DNA of 10,827 nt from positions 1-10,827 of the forward strand of contig SMVT01000160.1 of assembly GCA_004357365.1 (NCBI GenBank), given 5' to 3'. The notes under the pieces were generated by a model, which saw nothing but the letters and a program-made list of their open reading frames with translations, had not been told where the DNA came from and searched no databases. Origin of the DNA: Nitrospina sp. (GTDB taxonomy: Bacteria; Nitrospinota; Nitrospinia; Nitrospinales; Nitrospinaceae). Position 1 is the first letter of the stretch. Each line of letters opens with the position of its first letter. A program made the position numbers and the translations under genes. Below are positions 6,190-10,827 of this stretch, piece by piece.

Positions 6190-6215
6190 AAAGCGTCGGA
6201 AACCAACGCTTTTTT
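6190..6215 (+). terminator. Intrinsic terminator in the leader, possible attenuator
   Basis: AAAGCGT (6190-6196) pairs with ACGCTTT (6206-6212), with an inner GG/CC pair around an AAA loop, and runs straight into six T (6210-6215). It lies about 40 nt after the predicted transcript start and 80 nt before the first gene. It therefore ends no gene: it fits attenuation, or a short RNA of about 60 nt. Confidence 0.6.
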
Positions 6216-6284
6216 CTCCGGGTTTTTGGTGGATTTTACCCCAATGAGAGGAGGCTGGCCGGACCCGTCGGCACTCACTCTGTG

Positions 6285-6294
6285 GGAGGAGGGG
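6285..6294 (+). promoter_or_regulatory. Ribosome binding site deciding the start at 6297
   Basis: GGAGGAGGGG with its core within a few nt of the ATG at 6297. The protein becomes recognisably domain-like exactly from this ATG, so the much longer open frame upstream is rejected. Confidence 0.75.
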
Positions 6295-6296
6295 CA

Positions 6297-6653
6297 ATGC
6301 TTAAATTGAGACTCGACCAGTTGCGGCCGGGGATGAAGTTGGGCCAGGACGTGGTTAATTTCTCCGGGCAGGTGCTTTTGTACCAGGGCAGCCCCATCCG
6401 GCCCAAGGATATTAAAAACTTCAAAGCATGGGGCATTCTGGAAGTGGCGGTGGAAAACGCCTCGGTGGATCCTTCCGACAGTTTCGAAAATAACCGGATT
6501 GACGCCAAACTTCTGTTGGAAGCGCAAAACGATATTTCGAACTTGTTCCGTTACTCCAACCTGTCGCATCCCGTCATCTCGGAACTGATGCGCCTGAGCA
6601 CTTTGAATAAACTGAAACAAAAACCCGGCATGGAGAATGTGAATGTCTACTAG
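6297..6653 (+). CDS. Small signalling protein with HD-GYP/HDOD-type N-terminal domain
   Basis: A 118-residue cytosolic protein. Residues 3-52 have the pattern LRPGMKLGQDV...GQVLLYQGSPI...IKNFKAWGILEVAVE, a small beta-rich module often found just before HD-GYP or HDOD domains. Residues 68-111 are helical (LLLEAQNDISNLFRYSNLSHPVISELMRL) and resemble the linker that leads into the phosphohydrolase domain in such proteins. Here the protein stops, and the HDOD domain is a separate gene overlapping by 11 nt. Inference: the two products act as one split protein. A strong Shine-Dalgarno fixes the start. It is the first gene of a three-gene operon behind a leader with an attenuator-like terminator. 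No catalytic residues are visible, so a regulatory role is inferred. Confidence 0.75.
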   Translation: MLKLRLDQLRPGMKLGQDVVNFSGQVLLYQGSPIRPKDIKNFKAWGILEVAVENASVDPSDSFENNRIDAKLLLEAQNDISNLFRYSNLSHPVISELMRLSTLNKLKQKPGMENVNVY

Positions 6654-7506
6654 CCCGCAATTCATACAACCCAAAGATTTGATCACGGGATCGACCCGCG
6701 TCTCGTCCCTGCCGGAAATTTTTATTATGATCAACGAAGTGGTGAACAATCCGACCAGTTCGTTTTCCGACATATCCAAGGTGGTCAATCTGGATGCGGC
6801 GCTCAGCGCGCGATTGCTGAAAATCGTCAACAGTTCGTTTTACAGTTTTCCGTCCAACATTGAGACGGTCACCCACGCCATCGCGGTGATCGGCACGGAG
6901 CAATTGCACGATCTGGCTCTGGCCACGACCATTCTGTCCACGTTCAAGGGAATTCCGGACACCATCGTCAACATGAATTTATTCTGGCGGCACAGCCTGG
7001 GCGTGGCGATCATCGCGCGCACCCTGGCCATTCATTGCCGGGAAACCAACCCGGAACGGTTTTATCTGGCCGGGATCCTTCACGACGTCGGGCGGCTGAT
7101 TATTCTGGAAAACCTCCCGGAAGAATCCAAAGAAATCGTCTCACGCCAAAACGAGGTGGGCGGCATCATGTGGCAAATCGAGCGCGAAGTTCTGGGGTTC
7201 GATCACGCCGATGTGGGGGCCGCCCTGGCCCGCGCCTGGAAACTGCCGCTCAGCCTCGAGGAAATCATAGGCAACCATCACAACCCGTCCCGTTCCAAGC
7301 GTTATCCCCTGGAAACCACCATCATTCATCTGGCCGACATCATTGCCAAGGCGATGGAGCTGGGGTCCAGCGGGGATATTCACGTTTCGCCTTTGGACGA
7401 GAAATCCTGGGAACAGTTGAAACTGCCGATAGGAATTTTTTCCGCCCTCTGGAGCCAGGTGGAAACGCAGTTTAACGAAAGCATCGACGTTGTTTTATCA
7501 GGTTAG
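6643..7506 (+). CDS. HDOD domain signalling protein
   Basis: A 287-residue cytosolic protein with one HDOD domain filling about residues 14-215 and a short C-terminal helical tail. Characteristic stretches: VVNLDAALSARLLKIVNSSF (48-67), AIAVIGTEQL (79-88), FWRHSLGVA, LAGILHDVGRL (142-152), DHADVGAALARAW and IGNHHNP. HDOD is a member of the HD superfamily often used as an output or regulatory domain. Here the set His117, His147-Asp148, His188, His212/213 and Asp232 is present, so metal binding or hydrolase activity cannot be excluded. The start ATG lies inside the preceding gene with GGAG 7 nt upstream. The histidine kinase begins 12 bp after its stop, so the three genes should act in one pathway. 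Confidence 0.92.
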   Translation: MSTSPQFIQPKDLITGSTRVSSLPEIFIMINEVVNNPTSSFSDISKVVNLDAALSARLLKIVNSSFYSFPSNIETVTHAIAVIGTEQLHDLALATTILSTFKGIPDTIVNMNLFWRHSLGVAIIARTLAIHCRETNPERFYLAGILHDVGRLIILENLPEESKEIVSRQNEVGGIMWQIEREVLGFDHADVGAALARAWKLPLSLEEIIGNHHNPSRSKRYPLETTIIHLADIIAKAMELGSSGDIHVSPLDEKSWEQLKLPIGIFSALWSQVETQFNESIDVVLSG

Positions 7507-7518
7507 GTAAAAAGGTCC

Positions 7519-8865
7519 ATGGACAAACCGGGCATTGAACAAGAAGCGGACGTCAAAAAATTAAAATCCAGAATCAAATTTCTGGAAAAAGAAAATCAGT
7601 GGTTCCTGTCCGCCATGGAAGTGATCGCTTCGATGGGCGACATGCACCGGGATATCCCCCGGTCCACCGATCCGGACTTCATCTTCACCATGGCCCGCCG
7701 GTACCTGAATCAACTGCTGAGCATGAAATCGATTGCATTCTTCCTGATCAACGAGAAAGACCACAGCTTTTTTCTCGCCAACGGCGAAAGCGAGGAGGAA
7801 AACGGGCGGTTCCAGGTGGAGCTGGATCATCAGATTGAAAATGGGACCTTGGCCTGGGCGTTGAAGCAAAACCGTCCCCTGCTGGTGAAGAGTGAGCTGT
7901 TCAACGAAAAACTGTTTCTGCATGTTCTGGGCACACGTGCGCGCATCAAGGGCATGGTGATGGGACGTCTCGGCAGGGATATGATCAAAGTTCCACCGGA
8001 AATGGGGCATCTGATTTCGATCGTTCTGCACAATACCGCTAACGCGCTCGAGAACGGCGGATTGTACAAGATGTTGTCCGAACAAAACAAAAACCTGGAA
8101 TCCACGGTCAAATCCCGTACTCTGGAGCTGGAAAACAAAGCTTGGGAATTGAAGAGAAATATTCAGGAGCTCAAGGACTTCATCTTCATCGCGTCGCACG
8201 ACCTGCAGGAACCGCTTCGCAAGGTGATCTCGTTTGGAGAGCGGTTGCGCGTCAATTACGACGACCTGCTGGACGACCGGGCCAAGGACTATATCGAGGT
8301 CATGGAAAAAGCCTCGATGCGCATGAAAAAATTGATCGACGGCCTGCTGCAATTGTCCCGGGTCACCACCAAAGGCACACAGTTCCAAGCCACCAACCTG
8401 GAAAACGTGGTGAGCGAAGTGCTGGAGGATCTTGAAAGCACCATCGCCAAAGCCCGGGCCCAGATCATCGTGGGAGATTTTCCGACTGTAATCGCCGATG
8501 AAATTCAAATGCGTCAACTATTCACCTGCCTGACCCATAACGCGGTGAAGTTTAACAAGCCGGGCGTGGTCCCGGAAATCTCCATCGCCAGTCATGACCT
8601 GGGCAACGGGTATTGGGAAATCCTTGTCAACGACAATGGCATCGGAATCGACGAAAAATACCATGATCGCATCTTCAAACCGTTTGAGCGCCTGCATGGA
8701 CGAAGCGAGCGCGAGGGCATCGGCATGGGACTGGCGCTCTGCCAGAAAATCGTGACCCGTCACGGCGGCACCATTACGGTGAAAAGCAAACCAGACCAAG
8801 GCTCCACCTTTATCATCACCCTGCCCGAAAAAGGACCCGAAAGCGTCACCGGACCCCGCGACTGA
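7519..8865 (+). CDS. GAF-type sensor histidine kinase
   Basis: A 448-residue kinase with no membrane segment, so cytosolic. Order: coiled coil (12-27), GAF-like sensor region (about 50-180), second coiled coil (182-220), HisKA dimerisation domain with phospho-acceptor His227 in ASHDLQEPLRK, and HATPase domain with N-box HNAVKFN (340-346, Asn341), G1 DNGIGID (372-378), F-box FKPFERLH (386-393) and G2 GIGMGLAL (400-407). The HDLQEPLR form of the H-box is typical of phytochrome-like and cytosolic sensor kinases. All catalytic motifs are intact. No receiver domain or response regulator is visible in the window, so the target is unknown; the HDOD protein 12 bp upstream is an obvious candidate partner. 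The ligand of the sensor domain cannot be told. Confidence 0.95.
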   Translation: MDKPGIEQEADVKKLKSRIKFLEKENQWFLSAMEVIASMGDMHRDIPRSTDPDFIFTMARRYLNQLLSMKSIAFFLINEKDHSFFLANGESEEENGRFQVELDHQIENGTLAWALKQNRPLLVKSELFNEKLFLHVLGTRARIKGMVMGRLGRDMIKVPPEMGHLISIVLHNTANALENGGLYKMLSEQNKNLESTVKSRTLELENKAWELKRNIQELKDFIFIASHDLQEPLRKVISFGERLRVNYDDLLDDRAKDYIEVMEKASMRMKKLIDGLLQLSRVTTKGTQFQATNLENVVSEVLEDLESTIAKARAQIIVGDFPTVIADEIQMRQLFTCLTHNAVKFNKPGVVPEISIASHDLGNGYWEILVNDNGIGIDEKYHDRIFKPFERLHGRSEREGIGMGLALCQKIVTRHGGTITVKSKPDQGSTFIITLPEKGPESVTGPRD

Positions 8866-8953
8866 GAATCGCTTTCCGTATTGCCCGCCCCCTCTTCCCT
8901 TCCGGCCCATCAATCTTTGCGGGACAAATCCTTCCGGGAAAGGTAAGATACAA

Positions 8954-8983
8954 TTGTTAACTGTTTTTCGGCTGTGATATCTA
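8954..8983 (+). promoter_or_regulatory. Weak candidate promoter for the STAS-like gene
   Basis: TTGTTA (8954-8959, 4 of 6 to the -35) is followed at about 17-18 bp by an AT-rich GATATCTA stretch, some 25 bp before the ATG at 9005. It is the only promoter-like element in the 139-bp gap after the kinase gene, and the -10 is poor. Confidence 0.25.
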
Positions 8984-9004
8984 TCCACCCGCCCACGAGA
9001 ATTC

Positions 9005-9361
9005 ATGACCATGCGACTCCGATTGATTGAAACCATAGGACCGGAATGCATCTCGCTGGACCAGGGAGAAAAGGTGTATCGCGTGCTCCTCGGGGAGTTG
9101 AATGCCAAAAAAACGGTGGAGGTGGATTTTGAGGGAATCGAAACCCTGTTTTCACCTTTTCTGATGGGGTGTCTGGGAAAACTGCTGGGGCATTTTGAAA
9201 AGGAAACTCTGATGCAAAAGCTGGTGTACTGTAATATCACTTCCGATCAGCTGAAAACGGTCAACGAATTCATCGACCGTGCGGAAGCACAGCGCACCGA
9301 GCAGGGAGACCTGCAAAATATGAAGGAACTCTTCGAAGAAGATGAGCTGGGAGATTTCTAA
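9005..9361 (+). CDS. STAS-like protein (DUF4325 type)
   Basis: A 118-residue cytosolic protein. Residues 36-62 (KTVEVDFEGIETLFSPFLMG, then CLGKLLG) match the strand-loop-helix core of STAS-like DUF4325 proteins, in which a VxxDFxGV strand is followed by a Ser-containing loop and a helix. A second strand follows at LVYCNITSDQLK (73-84), then a charged helical tail (90-118). Such domains resemble anti-sigma-factor antagonists and often sit beside kinases of the histidine-kinase/anti-sigma type. Ser50 is the residue in the position usually phosphorylated in STAS proteins; this is tentative. It is on the same strand as the kinase, 139 bp downstream. A second in-frame ATG lies at 9011. A link to the upstream signalling operon is inferred. 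Confidence 0.75.
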   Translation: MTMRLRLIETIGPECISLDQGEKVYRVLLGELNAKKTVEVDFEGIETLFSPFLMGCLGKLLGHFEKETLMQKLVYCNITSDQLKTVNEFIDRAEAQRTEQGDLQNMKELFEEDELGDF

Positions 9362-9384
9362 GCGCACCTGCCGGATCGGGATTC

Positions 9385-9576
9385 TTAAAGGCCTTCCTGA
9401 CGCAACCGGGTTAAAAAGTCTTCAATTTCTGAAGCGTTGGGTTCCAGCTTGTAAGGCGCCTCGGCTTCCCTCTGGCCACCCAAACTTTCTTCGGAAGTCC
9501 AAAGATAAAATTCGGGTCCCGGCTCCCGGTCTTTCATGAATTCTTTAATTTCATTATCCTTTGAATGGCCTGCCAT
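9385..9576 (-). CDS. Small hydrophilic hypothetical protein
   Basis: A 63-residue, charged, acidic protein (starts MAGHSKDNEIKEFMKDREPG), no Cys, no membrane segment. The C-terminal part (about 48-61, ASEIEDFLTRLRQE) looks helical. The frame is open to a TTG at 9582, but a strong GGAGGGAG Shine-Dalgarno (9583-9590) overlaps no other gene and fits the ATG at 9576, giving 6 nt of spacing. The composition is protein-like and the stop lies 23 bp from the convergent STAS-like gene, with no terminator between. The family is not recognised and no function is suggested. Confidence 0.65.
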   Translation of the reverse strand: MAGHSKDNEIKEFMKDREPGPEFYLWTSEESLGGQREAEAPYKLEPNASEIEDFLTRLRQEGL

Positions 9577-9582
9577 GTGCAA

Positions 9583-9590
9583 CTCCCTCC
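9583..9590 (-). promoter_or_regulatory. Ribosome binding site of the 63-residue protein
   Basis: GGAGGGAG on the minus strand, 6 nt before the ATG at 9576. It is the main support for calling this short frame a gene. Confidence 0.65.
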
Positions 9591-10244
9591 ATTCAGATTG
9601 AATCTCGACCTGACGGCCCCTGAGGAATGTATCGGCTCAATGCCTATAAGGCTTTAGGACCGGAGATGATTTTAGTCCATTCAGAAAACCCCGGCAAGGC
9701 CAATTCATTATGACGATATTTAATCCTTTAAAAACAACCATTTATAGCATTAAAGGGCATCGGGTTACCATCTTTGGGGGAGGGCGGGTCGGTACCCGAA
9801 TTGAATTTTGAAAACGTTTGGAAAATGCGGGGAAAGCCCCGGACCTCTAGAATCCGTTCCAGCAAACGATCCTTAACCCAATAATTTATTAAACATTAAT
9901 TGCCTGCCAAGTGGGATTCCCCCGCTCACTGACTTCTCTCCCTCCCCACTCGTTCCGATGGGGAAAGCCGGATATCACCACACGGACCGCCAAGTCCTCC
10001 AGAAAAAACGAGCGGATTTTAAACGTCTACACCAACGGATTCAAATATGCGTTCAATCTCCACCGCGGGTATTTACATGTACAAAAAAGGATTAGCGGAT
10101 CGAGGACGTTTCCCTGGAACATTTTGCCAAGGCCCGTTAATCGGGGCTCCGCAAAATCTCTTCCAATGAGGACCACTGGACTTGGCGGCGAATTTTATTG
10201 TATGGTGGCAATAAACCGATACCCCCGCATCGCTGAGAGGCCTG
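9591..10244. other. Long non-coding region with several small hairpins
   Basis: About 650 bp with no convincing gene. Small dyads are present: GCCT-ATA-AGGC (9642-9652), CCTTTAA/TTAAAGG (9725-9731 and 9750-9756), CGGGT-CGGT-ACCCG (9785-9798) and CGGGG-AAAG-CCCCG (9828-9841). None carries a proper T-tract. No tRNA, tmRNA, SRP RNA or known riboswitch motif was recognised. The plus frame from 9911 to 10276 is open but lacks a Shine-Dalgarno and looks random. An unrecognised RNA or a decayed gene is possible. Confidence 0.5.
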
Positions 10245-10394
10245 ATGAACCAACCGGAGGAAGACGAGCTTTCTGAAGAAAAGCGAAAAAAGGAAGGCTA
10301 TTCCATTATCGTGGCTCTGATCGCCGTGCTGATCATAGGCATCTCGTTTATCTGGCATTTGTGGTCGGCCCTGTTCCCCGTCCCCACACCCTGA
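10245..10394 (+). CDS. Small single-pass membrane protein (49 residues)
   Basis: Starts MNQPEEDELSEEKRKKEGYS, followed by a hydrophobic helix at residues about 19-42 (IIVALIAVLIIGISFIWHLW) and a short Pro-rich end. The charged N-terminus has Lys/Arg next to the membrane, suggesting the N-terminus is inside. The ATG has AGAGG about 5 nt upstream. Its TGA at 10392-10394 directly abuts the stop codon of the opposite-strand micro-gene, the two stops forming TGATCA. The family is not recognised; it may be a small subunit or regulator of a membrane complex. The clear charged-plus-helix design makes chance unlikely. Confidence 0.65.
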   Translation: MNQPEEDELSEEKRKKEGYSIIVALIAVLIIGISFIWHLWSALFPVPTP

Positions 10395-10496
10395 TCAGGC
10401 CAGCACCCCGGCGATGCATCCGGTCAGCACCGTAGCCAGAAACACGACCACCCCAAACCCGGCCAACGCAATGATACGGTACAGCCCTTCATCCAT
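10395..10496 (-). CDS. Very small single-pass membrane protein (33 residues)
   Basis: Starts MDEGLYRIIALAGFGVVVFL; an acidic start of four residues, then one hydrophobic helix to the C-terminus with a single Cys. The ATG is 9 nt after the stop of the upstream epimerase gene on the same strand, and AAAGG/GAAG purine stretches overlap that stop, so coupled translation is likely. Its stop touches that of the convergent 49-residue membrane protein. No family is recognised. At this size a chance frame is possible, but the position and composition favour a real gene. Confidence 0.5.
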   Translation of the reverse strand: MDEGLYRIIALAGFGVVVFLATVLTGCIAGVLA

Positions 10497-10505
10497 AGAC
10501 AAGCT

Positions 10506-10827
10506 TCAACCTTTCTGCTCCTGTTCCAAAAGCGACCGCAATCCCGACCGGTAATCGGGATAATGGAGGGTTACGCCGAGCTCCTCATTGATCTTTCGGT
10601 TTCTCACTTTCTTGTTGGTCAAATAAAAACCGCGCCCCATCTCGGACAGGCCGGCCTCATCCAATGGCACCAGGGGCGGTGCATCGACATTCAACAGTTC
10701 ACAGGCAAAGGCTACCGCCTCGGCGGGCGCGGCGGGAAGGTCGTCGACCACATTGTAAATGGCGCCCGGATGCGGACGCTCCATCGAAGCGGCCAGTGTC
10801 TGTTCCACATCGTCGACATGAATGCGG
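10506..10827 (-). CDS. NAD-dependent epimerase/SDR family protein, C-terminal part
   Basis: The frame enters from the right edge and gives the last 106 residues. The first visible residues, RIHVDDVEQTL, are the IHVDD motif of extended short-chain dehydrogenases, where it lies after the catalytic domain. It is followed by YNVVDD, a typical strand, then a helical region and the C-terminal NKKVRNRKINEELGVTLHYP and YRSGL. This C-terminal layout resembles YeeZ-like NAD(P)-dependent nucleoside-sugar epimerase homologues of unknown substrate. The Rossmann domain and catalytic Tyr-Lys are outside the window. The GTG at 10808 is internal, not a start. It is followed after 9 nt by a 33-residue membrane micro-gene. 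Confidence 0.85.
   Translation of the reverse strand, partial: RIHVDDVEQTLAASMERPHPGAIYNVVDDLPAAPAEAVAFACELLNVDAPPLVPLDEAGLSEMGRGFYLTNKKVRNRKINEELGVTLHYPDYRSGLRSLLEQEQKG

Larger units (their letters stand above)
5813..6296. other. AT-rich 484-bp divergent intergenic region
   Basis: This lies between nirK (minus) and the signalling operon (plus). It holds the nirK upstream repeat, a 12-bp hairpin (6035-6065), a sigma70-type promoter (6117-6145) and an intrinsic terminator (6190-6215). The plus frame that ends at 6653 stays open back to 5931, but the upstream part has no Shine-Dalgarno and no protein-like composition, so it is treated as non-coding. Confidence 0.7.

Noticed and set aside
6171..6215. 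Resemblance to a cyclic di-GMP (GEMM-I) riboswitch from GGGCAAC and GCAAAGC motifs
   Set aside because: The P1b hairpin between the two motifs and the receptor loop are missing; the GCAAAGC is simply the start of the terminator stem.
5931..6296. Upstream extension of the plus frame ending at 6653
   Set aside because: It would add 122 residues without Shine-Dalgarno, domain-like composition or match to the family; a strong ribosome site at 6285-6294 fixes the ATG at 6297.
7561..8517. 318-residue frame on the minus strand
   Set aside because: It lies antisense inside the histidine kinase, whose motifs are intact; the His/Gln/Phe-rich translation is typical of a shadow frame.
9911..10276. 121-residue open frame on the plus strand
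   Set aside because: GTG start without a ribosome site, low-complexity Arg/Ser/Pro composition, and it overlaps the better supported 49-residue membrane protein in another frame.
1..10827. CRISPR array, transposon ends or tRNA/rRNA genes
   Set aside because: No regularly spaced direct repeats, transposase frame, or tRNA/rRNA signature sequence was found on either strand.

Overview
The window is ordinary bacterial chromosome with moderate GC, dense genes and AT-rich gaps between them. It carries type III pantothenate kinase (CoaX), a short-form copper nitrite reductase (NirK), and HDOD and histidine-kinase signalling genes beside leucine-rich-repeat and Sel1-like proteins. This mix suggests a Gram-negative environmental bacterium. 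A nitrite oxidiser of the Nitrospina/Nitrospira kind would fit, but that is inference from gene content. No rRNA, tRNA, transposase, phage gene or CRISPR array was seen.

Layout, left to right. (1) 1-749, minus strand: shikimate kinase (aroK), coupled through an ATGA stop/start overlap to a truncated gene that may begin another LRR protein. (2) 948-3072: an exported Sel1-like protein with four CX7C pairs, then two LRR proteins with a 27-residue repeat period, arranged convergently with 22 bp between them. (3) 3073-3427: a non-coding stretch with a promoter and two palindromes, leading into a small TusA-fold protein that lacks the family's catalytic cysteine (3428-3664). A nested two-stem terminator follows. 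(4) 3812-5812, minus strand: coaX, then an exported NirK whose axial type-1 copper ligand position is Leu instead of Met. (5) 5813-6296: an AT-rich leader with a 12-bp hairpin, a good sigma70-type promoter and an intrinsic terminator before the first start codon, suggesting attenuation. (6) 6297-8865: a compact operon of a small regulatory-domain protein, an HDOD protein (11-nt overlap) and a GAF-type histidine kinase, followed by a STAS-like DUF4325-type protein at 9005-9361. (7) 9385-9576, minus strand: a small hydrophilic protein. About 670 bp without convincing coding content follows. (8) 10245-10827: a 49-residue one-helix membrane protein whose stop codon abuts that of a 33-residue one-helix protein on the other strand. 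The second lies just downstream of an NAD-dependent epimerase/SDR gene that runs off the right edge.

Functional links: the 6297-8865 genes almost certainly act together as a signalling module. The LRR and Sel1 genes form a protein-interaction repeat cluster. NirK, CoaX and AroK are metabolic genes with no evident link to the signalling genes. No fully new system is proven. The best leads are the Cys-less TusA-like protein, the Met-to-Leu NirK, the attenuator-like leader, and the end-to-end pair of micro-ORFs.
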